The translations under genes and the position numbers were made by a program. DNA of 64,000 nt from Plumapathes pennacea (taxonomy: Eukaryota > Cnidaria > Anthozoa > Antipatharia > Myriopathidae). This document shows positions 45,894 through 56,521 of the stretch, piece by piece. The notes beneath the pieces are model-generated. The model saw nothing but the letters and a program-made list of their open reading frames with translations, was not told where the DNA came from and ran no database searches. Numbering within the stretch: position 1 is the first letter of the stretch; every line of letters begins with the position of its first letter. The stretch lies in contig OZ038463.1 of assembly GCA_964036295.1 (NCBI GenBank), positions 25,035,069 through 25,099,068 on the forward strand. Direction: 5' to 3'.

Positions 45894-46005
45894 GGAAAAA
45901 TATGTGCAAGAAGGCATCCATAGGAAGGAAATGCCGAATTTCCTGAAAAGAGATTACTCTCAGTATGCCTGGAGTATTCCTACTCTTAGATATCTACGCC
46001 ACTTC
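45891..46005 (+). pseudogene. N-terminal fragment of a coral integrase-family protein
   Basis: The plus-strand frame reads MEKYVQEGIHRKEMPNFLKR then DYSQYAWSIPTLRYLRHF, then a stop. This resembles the helix-turn-helix start of the multicopy integrase-core proteins whose C-terminal part lies on the opposite strand at 46.9-48.1 kb. The catalytic core is missing. Confidence 0.5.
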
Positions 46006-46149
46006 AGTTGACATTTATTCTTTTTATTTGGATCAGATGGCTTGGTCAAAGTTCCATCGACTATTGAGTTCTGAATTCAAAAAGATCATTTTGGAGAAGG
46101 GGGATTTTGTAGAGCATAAAAGGCAGTTAGCAAGGCAAAGGAATTTGGT

Positions 46150-46450
46150 GGTATTTGGGTCATAAAGAGGTATTTGGCCGATTCAATAGAAGGTATCAAG
46201 AAAACAGGGCAAACAGTGGAACAAAGGTGGTACAAATGCATTACCTGGCAAAGACTTTTGCAGTACACTTGAAGAAAGAACTGCAAACAAGCGACACAAA
46301 TGATCTGTTTGGAAAAAATGAGGTACAACAACATATATTTGGGCAAGTTTTATTTAGATGAGTGTGTGACAGTAGAAGAGTTTATTGAAGGGTCCTTTTA
46401 GAAGTACATTAACAACAATAGACTGCAATCTACTGGGCTTGCCTGCACTA
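46150..46450 (+). pseudogene. alpha-kinase domain fragment
   Basis: Three frames must be combined to read KRYLADSIEGIKKTGQTVEQ, VVQMHYLAKTFAVHLKKELQ, then YNNIYLGKFYLDECVTVEEF and GSF*KYINNN. These are the central motifs of alpha-kinases (atypical kinases, vwkA-like), here with two frame changes and a stop. No von Willebrand A domain or start codon is seen. A dead fragment of a family that is multicopy in corals. Confidence 0.7.
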
Positions 46451-46900
46451 GCAAAGAACATGTTCCCAAGAAACTTATCAATGCAGCAATATATGCCATC
46501 ACAGAGCCTACAAGGCAACTAGCAAGGCACAGGAATTTGGAAGATGCTTCTACCACAGTATGTTTCAGAGGTTTGGTGAAATAACGCATTGCATAGTTTT
46601 GTTGCTCAAACAAATGTTTACTGCTAGTGGTGCAAAATCTGCTTTTGCACCACACGACTATTTTGCCGTTACATTTAAGGGAAGTGTTGAGTTCTGTTGC
46701 ATATCTCTAAATGTAGTTACTTCCATTTTGAAAAAGTAATTAAAATTTGTTGTTACTGATGAAGAAAAGAATGAAATTCACATTGTGTAATCACTTGCAG
46801 CATAAAATGATGTCCATTTTGGTAACATGTTATAACTTTACAAAAACCTTAATTCCAGAACATAGTCAACAGGAAGTTTGTGATAAAACTTATTCTTCTG
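46451..46900. other. no gene seen
   Basis: No exon or repeat supported. Confidence 0.4.
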
Positions 46901-48131
46901 GTGGGAGGTTCTGCTTCAGGTACATAAAAGCTGTGATGCACTCATCATGCTTGATTTCTTCTGTTGGTGGGATCAGTTGTTCACATTGTGCTCTAAACGC
47001 AGGATCAAGGAAATCATCATTGACCTCCAGTACGCCTGAATGTCTTGCAACGTCCTCTAGTTGTTGCTCTGTTACCTCCCATCCTTTTGAAAGAAATTCT
47101 TTGGTGAAATGAAGTAATATAAAAACTTTCTGATTGCAGTAGCCCGTTCCAGGCTCTCAGGAGAAAGGCAGCAGAGAAAAGGCATGATAGACTAGGGCAG
47201 GGGGACTGGGGGTGCCAGTCCCTGCCCCAGTCCATTGCACCTTTTTTCTGTGGCCTTTCTCGACTTCTACTTCAATACAAGAACCCAGATTCAGCCACTC
47301 CTGAGTCCAACCAAATTTAGTTGTCAGTCCATACACAATTATTCGGGCATGGGCCACAGGACATGTGCTGTATATTAAATCTAAGCATACTACATTCTTC
47401 AAGTCCATATCTCTCGGGAAAACTAAAAATGTGGTCTGGCACTCCATTTGGCAGCTCTGCATTCTTTTGTAGGCGAATTCTATGGGTGTTCCAAATGACA
47501 TTCTTAAAGGTGTCCAACTCTTTTTGTAATGCGGGGATCATGATAAATGCCAATATCAACCTGGAGTACAAGAACACAAGAATGGTAAAGGTGAATATGT
47601 GTGTATAGTACTTGAATGAATGTTGAGCATTGAAACAAAGTTGACATAACATGCATAGAAGGCTGTGCTTGCAACACATGTGTATACTAGATGACCCATT
47701 GCAACTTCCCTTGCAAACAAATCCAAGAAAAATAGCTAGAGTGGAAACATTTTGACTTAACAATGTTTAAGATGTGTGACAAATGGCACTCACCAAATTA
47801 CATGACACTTTGTTACAAATCATGTTTTCCACTGTTTATGTTTGTGTTCTCTACACATGCATTGCTCATTTATTTTACTTTTGTCAATACAATCTGTTCT
47901 CACAAGATTCCCGGAGATAACTTAAATCATGACAAAAAGTTTGGGTGATATTGAACTGAGTTGTTTTAAATATAACATCTCATTTGATGTACATATATTC
48001 ATAGTTTAATGTATACTTTACCTATCTCTTTCATTGTGTGGGTTATAATGGACATGCTCTTTCAAAAATTGCAGTTGTTTCTTGTAGTATTTTTCCAGTC
48101 TCTGATGTAACTCTTTCCACCATTGTTCAAT
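46900..48131 (-). pseudogene. integrase-core (rve-like) protein, C-terminal exons
   Basis: Exon A, 48131-48022, encodes IEQWWKELHQRLEKYYKKQL and HVHYNPHNERD and has clean AG and GT borders. Exon B, from 47560 to about 47394, joins in phase 2 to give LAFIMIPALQKELDTFKNVI, then WNTHRIRLQKNAELPNGVPD and FSFPERYGLEE. The last exon, about 47095-46900, gives GWEVTEQQLEDVARHSGVLE and ends QNLPPEE-stop, but its acceptor is not in the right phase. The catalytic Asp residues would lie upstream and are absent. The family is an integrase-like gene group multiplied in corals. Probably a relic; the preserved introns mean it is not a retrocopy. Confidence 0.6.
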
Positions 48132-48458
48132 CTAAAAGATGAAACAGTAGACCGTATTAGAATATTTCTTGGGGAGCAGTTGTACAGTACCTTTTTTTCA
48201 GACCACTGATACTATATAAAGGGCTTATTCAGGGCTTTAGCAGTTTTGGGTTGGTTTATACTTACTTGGTTGGAGGTGGATGGTCCATAAATGAAATGTC
48301 TTGAAGTGCTAGTTCAAACTCAGGAAAGAAAACAACAACAGGGCACACAAGGCATCATTCCGGAAAGTGCCCCTAACATGAATGAGAATGTCTGATCCGA
48401 ATAAATCACAAGCACAAAACCAGCGCATGAAGTTCCTTTGGTAACCGCAACCAAGTTT
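48132..48458. other. no gene seen
   Basis: Sequence between the integrase relic and the next gene. No supported exon. Confidence 0.35.
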
Positions 48459-51400
48459 CTATGTTCTGCTGCAAGTGCATTCTCTGGTGATTTCGCCTAG
48501 AAAGGCCAGATAGGGTGCTCTCTTGCACACAGGTGGAGAAGGCACATCGAGACCAAATCCTTCACACATTTGCTGGAGCAGTGGAAGCTTCAACAGCTTG
48601 ATGGTATCCTCTACAGCCATAGAACAAAGGTCATACTGATCGTACACTAGTGGGTGTTGAAGCTCGATGGTTAGGGCCGCTTCTTTGGCCTCACTGAAGT
48701 TCGACTCTTCCGACGCCACGATATCCATCTCGTTGACAATTTGTGTGTCTTTCTTTCGCGCTAAGGTACTTTGTCGAGAAAAAAATGAGGCCACCTGTGA
48801 TGTTGTCAGAAACTCTGGCGATTGGAAAAGGCGTACACCGTCACTGCCACGTGCTCTCCTCATCTCTCGTGCAACCATTTCAGCGTCAAGCTTACGCCCA
48901 GTTATTTGGCCAGTCCTAAATTTTGCTTGCAGATACTTCTTCTGTTTGTTGCTGGAGTGATATGCTTTTCTGATTGCCTTTAGCGCCCACCCTTCTTGTG
49001 GAATCCTGAAGGCGCCTTCTTGACTTGGCGTGGTTTTGAGTGTTGCTGGCACACTGAAGCCTTCTTCCAAATGCTCCTTGTATCCCATCTTTGCCAGATC
49101 CATTAAAGAATATTTCTCTGGAGACTGGGTGCATTTTTTTAGAGAAATATGTCTTTCCAAGGCAGATAGTCTTAGAAAAACACGCACGCAGCTGCTGTTG
49201 GGGCAGTAGTATACTCCATTCTTAGAGTTGGGGTCTTCTGGCTGCTCTTCAACCGAATCCAGAGATGCTGTTGGTGATGTCGTTGGTTTTTTCTTATGTT
49301 TATATGTGCTGAAGCCCCTGAAATCTCCTCCAGAAAAGGTTTCCTCTATGAGCATGCATGCAGAACCTGAAAGATAAATATAAGTAGTCTACAAAGTTTG
49401 TTTTTCATTACGTCTCATTTGCTTTTCCCTAACGAAGCGTGCAAAATTTTTTCCAGGCCTTTGAAAAAGGTTCTCCTTGCATTGCTCGTGTGAGAAAATT
49501 GCCTTAGCACTACCATTTGGTTTTTAAAGTGAACATGGAACGCCCACATAGTGGAATATAGTAAAACAAGGCAGAGCAGAGCAAAGCATTACTAACCTCA
49601 TTTAATAACTTACCAAGCGTTGGTTTGTCAGGTTTGATTGTCTTTCCTTTGCCAACACCGTATGCACGCCAACAAGTCAGAGATCCATCAGCGCTAAACT
49701 CAAAGTTGTTGAGCTTAGTAATTCCTGCTATGGACTGTGACTCATCAGGAGTTTCAGTGATTGTGTCAAGACAAACAACTCGTACTCCAGCTATTCCTCC
49801 ATGTGATAGCAGCACACTCTTCAGATCAGTGGCCGTACAGACATCATTCCCTTCATTTATAAAGGCCCTGACATGGCCTTTGCATGTGGCAGCCAGGCGA
49901 TCTGCAGCTCCTTTCCCACCTTGAGGATCACTGAAGTCGACACAGGCTACTTGTACCCCACTGTTGGCAGCTATTTCCCGACACGCTAATATCATGCGGG
50001 AGGAGTGGTAGCACCCAGCGTTGTCTTGTTGAAAGAAGGCTTTTCTCAAAACAGGGTGCTCTTTCTTCAAAGTGGTCAACATGTGCTGCATGACTGGTAG
50101 CGCACGACTGGATGACATGGATGAAGCCCTGCCATTGTACTTCCTGCACTCTTCTGTACACCACGGAAATGTGCCACGATATACCACGCTTTCCAAAGCA
50201 GTCTGTTTGTGACTCTCTGCATTTCTGAGGCAAAAACTTCATAGTCCAGTCATTGACAATGGAGACTGCCTCAGGATCGAGATTTTGGATGGCATCCAAA
50301 CGAGCCTGGTCTTGGTGTGTGGATCTTAGTAAATGGCTTTTCCATGACTGGATGGCAAGTGTGGCAGAGCTGATACGGTACATCGCTTCATCTTTGTAGT
50401 CTTCTGAGGCAAAAGGGGTTCACTGACTGCTGACGAGATGCCTTGTAAAGCCAGATCCAGACTTTGACATCTTAATAATAATAAGGTTCGCCTTTATTAT
50501 GATTGCCCATAATCATTTACATGCTTGATGATTTTGTTTTCTATAAGGCAAGAGGTCTCAAGAAGTACCTAGATACTTTTCCTAAGAGACCACTTGTTAC
50601 AATAATATATTATTTATATAGGCCAATTTGAGGTTCTATGTATTGATAAAGCTACAGTATTTAGATTTCATCAGCTATACGACAATAATGATAATCATAA
50701 CAGCAAACGATAATGATGGTAATGACAATATAATAACAACAATTGTCATGGCTGTGGTGACACTTCCGCTGGAGTTTGTGGCTGGTGCTATCACTAAGTG
50801 CGTAGACACTGCAGTGAGTTGCAATGGTGGATGATGTGCTCACATGGACCTAAAAGGAAACCGAGAAATACAGGTGGTTTTTTGAAAATAGGATTTATCA
50901 AGTCATAGACGGTATCACTGACCAATGTACATAATATACACGATAACTGTAAAATATCCATAAGCCCTGGGCTTGATGGTATGCCTCTGCTAGAGCCTGA
51001 AGGTATTTCCGAGTTGGTGGTAACAGTTCATCCAGGGCTAGTGCTTTGTTCATGGCTGGCGATGAGACAATGGCTTGGCAGAGACTGCCAGCATCATTTG
51101 GGCTGAGAGTGACAAGAACCGACGAAACAATTTTTGCCACTTGCTTGGTGTAACGCTTTTTTGTGGTTGTGCTTGCCAGATCCCATTCCAACCATGGTTG
51201 TCTCACAGGCGCAATGTTTTGGGAAGTGAGGTACTCGTTCAACTTCTCGCGTGGAGTGTCTGTAGTAGATAGAGCTTTGTCACTTGCGGTTGAAGCGAGA
51301 TTACCAGTGTCTGGATTGAGAAAAGTATCATCACCTGTATGACTGGACGAAATTTCCAGACAGCCTAGCTCAGTAGTAAGGAATTTCACATCAGAAGGGG

Positions 51401-53143
51401 ATTCACTTCCACTTTCCTCATTTGAGGGGCTTGTATCATCGGTGTCTATGAGATAAAATATTTACTTATTATTTAAAAAAGAATGGTGTTCTCAGCTTGA
51501 TGTGAAACATCTGATTTACGCAAATTGCCAACTTGAGCCCAAAGGTAAACGTTGTCTTGTCAAGATCACATCGGCAGAAACAAAAAATTGCTCCAGGTTT
51601 GCAGACATAAGTGATCAACCAACCAGAGTGTGCGCAATTCGGTAGCTGTTATATTTAATACCCACCTCGACTTGAATTTCTGGACAAGATGCTCCTGTTG
51701 TCTGAAATTCCTCGACAGTATGCTGACCAATTGTCTCCCCGGCTGTCAGTTGGTTTTGGCTGATAAATACTTTGCAGTGTTTGCAAATTGCTAAAACATA
51801 AAAACAGAAGCAGAATCAGCGAGTCTGAACGTTGAGTTCTGGAAAACTAATCTTTATATTCAATTACGATTTCGAATTTTCTCTCCAGAGGAATTTTGTA
51901 TGCTAAAGCAGGAGAATAAGCTCATTCATATGCCTTGCATTCAATCGATGCCGTGGTACTCAAGCTATTACTGCATGTATTGGAGCTATGGCAACATTAT
52001 GCGTTACAACAAGTAGTCTGAGGTGCCAAAGCTACAGTCAGTTTCAACTGAGCGTTTCTCTTCTATATTTTGCCAAGCTTCTTATAGATACACCAGTAAA
52101 TTCCAACTTACATAATCCTACTGGAACCAGGGTATTGGAATGCTTAAAAATCCACTCAGACTGGCGGCTGTCCATGCGGAAGGTTCCTTTAGCAGTGGCT
52201 GCCTTATGCGCCGCTAAAGTTCTGGGGACAGTACATAAAGTTTTTCTTGTTCTCCAGCAGATTCCGAACTCAGCTCTGTGGCACGGACAAATGTTGAGGA
52301 CTTTATGTTTTTGTTCCACTGTGAAAACTCCTATAACATTTTCAAGGATTTTCAAATTAGCTCATTCTGCAAGGCAAACTTATAAGAATTCACAAAGACG
52401 TGGCATGGTCAAATGAAAGAGCAATCGAACCTATTGGAACTTCAAGTGCTCAATTAATTTTGAGTCAAGATTTGCAATTCATTAAGTGGCGAAGATATTT
52501 TTTGTTGTAAGTACGATTACCCGGCAAGTCAATCGAACGAATCCAGCTCCCTTCCTCAAACTGAGGCATACGTCACAAAAAGACTTCTTGACGTCACGTT
52601 TGTCGCTCAAAGCCACAGCGGACTTCGGCTGTCTTTGTTAAACACTTCTGGTGCACTCCTCAATCGCCTGCTCTTTTCCTTGTGACATATTATGCCTCAG
52701 GGCTAACAGTGCAGAAGCACTTCGTCGTGACGGCTACCCATGTTTGGGACATGCTGTAATCCACGCGTGACTTTAATAGTGCAAAGATAATGGATCATAC
52801 AGTCAACGTGTTCGTTTTGAATGTCAAGGCACTGCAGTCGACAGTAAGGTAAACCAACATTCGATTATGTTGGATTTTCGGAACGACTAGGTTCGATTGC
52901 CGAACATTCGATTTACTGCGCCGGAATAAAACAGCTCAAAGGAAACTTACCAGCTCTAGCCAACAGCAGCTTCATTTCACTCTCCAGGCCCATGTCAGCA
53001 CTGAGTTGGAGGCTCACCAGGTGACCAGAAATGTCTTTAGTACAATCCCTAAGTGTTACACACTCCAGAAATCCGGGATAGTCACTTGACTGGCCGCAAG
53101 CACTAGCCTCTTGAAGCAATGCCCTAAAACTACATTGAGCCAT
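48459..53143 (-). pseudogene. multi-exon Cys-rich / RNase H-like / C2H2 protein gene, frameshifted
   Basis: Exon 1, 53143-52951, encodes MAQCSFRALLQEASACGQSS. Exon 2, 52360-52112, encodes VLNICPCHRAEFGICW. Exon 3, 51790-51662, encodes ICKHCKVFISQNQL. Exon 4, from 51445 to about 50970, encodes REKLNEYLTSQNIAPVRQPW and LPPTRKYLQALAEAYHQA. All four connect in phase. The next exon (about 50403-49614) holds VNDWTMKFLPQKCRESQTDC, GKRGISWHISVVY, FFQQDNAGCYHSSRMI and VDFSDPQGGKGAADRLAATC, consistent with a DDE/RNase H-like core. The last exon, 49366-48459 (phase 1), holds a C2H2 finger (YYCPNSSCVRVFLRLSALER) and helical segments FLTTSQVASFFSRQS and APYLAFLGE. A frameshift lies at about 50103 (between QSC and ALPVMQHML). 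The roughly 550 bp between LAEAYHQA and the core exon look too short for the region I expect there. The rest is well preserved, so it may be a recent pseudogene or carry an assembly indel. The family recurs in cnidarians; function is unknown. Confidence 0.65.
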
Positions 53144-53235
53144 GACAAACACTACGCTTCAAAATATGTCATCTAATGTAGATTACATGGTGCACTTCAC
53201 TCGTTTAGAGGGTGGATTAATAGAAGGCTCAATGC

Positions 53236-53485
53236 AAACAGAAAGTTGCAACTCAAGCAAAAAAGTTACAAAGTAAGCAAACATTACACAAGGCCCAAAA
53301 ATGTTACAACGCGAGCAAAAATCTTACGACGTAAGCAAGAAAAAGTTACAAAGCAAACAAGTTTGAACGCCCAAGAAAAGTTACAACGCCAGCAAAAAGC
53401 TACAATGCAAAAAAAAGCTCTATCTTCGCAAGCAAAAAGGCTATAACCTGAAAAAGTGGTACAATGCGAACAGAAAATTTTGAGA
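53236..53485. repeat. degenerate 20-bp minisatellite upstream of the DDE/C2H2 gene
   Basis: About 12 imperfect tandem units with consensus AAGTTACAACGCAAGCAAAA, for example AAAGTTACAAAGTAAGCAA, AAATGTTACAACGCGAGCAA and AAAAGTTACAACGCCAGCAA. The array starts about 90 bp upstream of the ATG of exon 1. A plus-strand frame across it is an artefact of the repeat. Confidence 0.8.
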
Positions 53486-53994
53486 TACAAAGAGCAAGAC
53501 GCGTGTTACAGCCCAAGTATTGCGTGACTCAGCAACGTCATTCTCGAATGTCAAATTTTCGAAAACCTCACTGTCAACATAGGAAAGTTCAACACGCTCG
53601 ATCAAAATAGAAACTAAACAACAGAAATTATTTTCAGCTTGAGCACGTAGAAGCTAAGGAGGTACTTTTATCACAACGCAGTTGTGGTATGTTTTGATGG
53701 CATGGACCCTCGATCAAACAGTTGGGTATTGAATCTAATAAACATTCCTTAATCAGAATACCGAGCTCTGAATGGGACTTTTATTGAAATAACTGCAATA
53801 AAACTCTGGAAATATCTTAAATCTGTATTTGAGATGTGAGACAGTGTTTACACATCGCCACTGTATAGATTCTGTGTTGTGCGATAAGATACCAAGACAG
53901 ATTTCTAGTTTGAAAGTGACCTTCAAAACATTCTATAACCTTCGAAATGGCTGTTTAACTGTTAGATTTTTTGTCCCTTGCACCAGCGTACGAT
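53486..53994. other. no gene seen
   Basis: No supported exon or repeat. Confidence 0.35.
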
Positions 53995-54308
53995 TCTTTA
54001 AACACCACTTTGGAAATTCTTAGCCGCGAAAATGAGATTTGTTGATCTCTCGGTCATGAATAAATTTCTTGTCAGTTGACCTGAAATCATGCAAACAAAA
54101 GTGGTTTTCTTGGTCAGAAAATCGCCACGTTTGGCGTGCGATCAGAATTTCGCGATTTTTCCAAAAAATAAACATCGCCGGAACTCTTTCATTTCATTTT
54201 TGAAAAAAGGTCACCAAAGGGTATCTCTGGAGTAAATATGAGTGACTCGAAAAAATGGTCGGTGAACTTTGATTCTCGACAGATAGCGTTGGGCGCTCTT
54301 AAGTTCGA
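53995..54308. repeat. dispersed repeat, inverted copy of 45278-45893
   Basis: The continuous version of the repeat, with GAGTAAATATGAGTGACTCG and GGTGAACTTTGATTCTCGAC. It lacks the 310-bp insertion present in the other copy. Confidence 0.8.
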
Positions 54309-54309
54309 C

Positions 54310-55930
54310 AAAAAATCAGCATCCAGAAATGCGTAGACAGCGATGAAAACGCTAAAAATGCAGAATTTTGTGTAGAGTGCAATGACTGGCTTCAGGATTG
54401 GTTTTTTTACATGTGTCTTGTGGCCGTTCCTGGTCTTCTTTAGTTTGGGAAGGCTCTCCGCCATCGTTGTCCAAAATTGTCAGCAAATGTAAAGGATTCA
54501 AATTGAGGAATAATTCAGCTGATTTTGAGTCAACAAGCTCACCACTGACTTGTTGCTCGTTTCCAACTGACTGCTTCTCTTGCTCGATTTGTTGGGCATC
54601 CTTTATCCGACTTGAAGGACCATTTTGATAAACTCAGCTTTGGCTTTATTGCCCTCAACTTCTTTTGTGAACCAACTCAACATGTGTTCTGTTCATTGCC
54701 ATGAATCTTGAACTGTCTCTTATTTGGGGTTCCCCCATAATCCTTTGCGCAGCAGGGACTGGAAATACTGCAGCTATAAATCTCTAACACTAGCTTTACA
54801 ATCACTTGATGAAGCACAACACTGTCTCGCTGAAATAGTTTTTTTCCATCACTGCCATTATTTCTTCTTGTGGTCCACCCATCCAATTCCCTGTACTTTC
54901 CCAGGCTTCCATTTTGGCAAGCAACTTGGGAGAATTGGAATAAAGTTTATGTATTCTTTTTAAAGTGTCCTCAGTATTTGATAAATAGGTGTTCTTGCAT
55001 GCATCTTTAGAGCAATTTCAAGACGATGTGCTAGGCAATGCATTTTTATCAGGTGTGGAATCCGTACATTGCCGTTTTTGAGAAGTTCTCCAATGCCAGC
55101 ATTACATCCTTGCATCACACTGGCACTGTCTGCCCCAAATCCAACCAGATGTGATTGCCACTGGCCTGGCAGCTGGTTCGCTGATTCAAAAGCTGGGTCA
55201 ATAGTGGATAAGGTGTTTCGAGCATTGGCATGTCTCAGCTGCTCAACTGTTGTAATTTGAAATACTTTGTAGTTGACAGTCCATTCTCCATGATCTTCAC
55301 GTACAAAATGTTCATTCGCTGAATGAGTTGATCAGTCGGTTTGTCAATCATGATGGAATAAGGTCAACATTACTGACAAAATTGATAAGATTGACAAACA
55401 ACACTGTCAATTTGGCACTGGCATGCTTTGTTATTATGGTAGGTATTCCCTTTACTACAAATGATTTTGGTTAATAGACCTATTTTTTCCGCAAAAAGTG
55501 TGAAAGACAGTTCCTGTTTTTGTGATGAAGTATGCTGTATTAAGCAGCAATTCCATACGTTTGAAGAGATCCTTTGCCATGTCAAGGACAGAAACCACAA
55601 TAAAAATAAATAAATATTGTTTAAGTCGAAGCATAGGGAGTTGTTGCCCATTTCTCCGAAGCCAGAGGCTCGTGTTTTAAATGTCCGAATGGGAGTTTCT
55701 AAAGGCTGTCAGCCTCTTTCTTTGCTGCTGTGGCATTTTGGTGTTCACGACTCCTTTCATGTTTCAGAAATGAATCTTTTTTAACGTTTTTACATCCTTT
55801 TGAGCGTAGTTTGTCTTGTCTGCAAAGGCACTTGTGCTGCAGAACAGGACATTGGCACTTGTTACTAGAAGACATTTTCCAATCGAGCCATTTGTATTGT
55901 TTCTTTCAAGTTGAAACTTTCACAGTTGTC
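54310..55930 (-). pseudogene. second hAT transposase-like pseudogene
   Basis: Minus-strand pieces include an N-terminal Cys/Lys-rich region, then LVGFGADSASVMQGCNAGIG, LLKNGNVRIPHLIKMHCLAH and RLEIALKMHARTPIYQIL, then WESTGNWMGGPQEE. These are motifs of the ZNF862-type hAT group (a DxAxVMxG box and an HC-AHRLE box). Stops and frame changes are frequent. It is a different subfamily from the pseudogene at 43.6-45.1 kb. Confidence 0.65.
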
Positions 55931-56017
55931 AGTGGCTTTCTTTGAATCGAAAGACTCGGAACACTGCTGATCATCAGCTGCACTTTCACTGTCTTTAATG
56001 CTTTTCACAAATTTTCA

Positions 56018-56392
56018 AGTGTTTCTTGTTCGAGCATTGTAGCATACCCAAAACAAGTCAACAGATGCGCTGTCCTTTATTGCTAAACGAACTGAGTTTC
56101 GTTTTGCGATACTGTAGCGATTGAACTGGAATAACAAAGATACACAAAACAGAATAAATGTCGAGAACGGAACTGAATCGGAAAATGTCAATAATGTACT
56201 CACGAATTCTGTGTGGGTTCCAGAGACTATTACAAATACGAAACAAAACATGAACTTAGCCGACCTTGTGGAATGCAACAAGCAACGTCGCAGAACGTTT
56301 TTGAGAGCGAGAGATATGGGAACTAGGTTAACACCGCTGACCGAACTAACAATATCAACAAACCCAAAACAAACGAAGTTATTGTTGTAACA
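56018..56392 (-). repeat. probable LTR of the BEL/Pao element
   Basis: On the minus strand it starts TGTTACAACAATAACTTCG just after the end of the BEL coding region, contains AGCAATAAAGGAC (a polyadenylation hexamer) and may end GAACAAGAAACA. Only one complete copy is seen. A matching start (TGTTACGACAATAACTTCA) occurs at 59452 but breaks off after about 20 bp. Confidence 0.5.
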
Positions 56393-56521
56393 TCATCGGC
56401 CCCAATGAACTGACCGCAGGAGTTCATTCCTACTACAGCTACAGGCGGCGAACAGTTTATACAGCCTTGCACAGTCAACCCTTAGCGAGTTATCCGGTGA
56501 GTCAACTTCAGGGAAACGGGT

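Noticed and set aside
50660-50745. AATGAT/ACAATA-rich stretch considered as a regulatory array
   Set aside because: Looks like an ordinary degenerate microsatellite.
53246-53446. 66-codon plus-strand frame rich in Lys/Gln
   Set aside because: It is produced by the 20-bp minisatellite and has no gene context.
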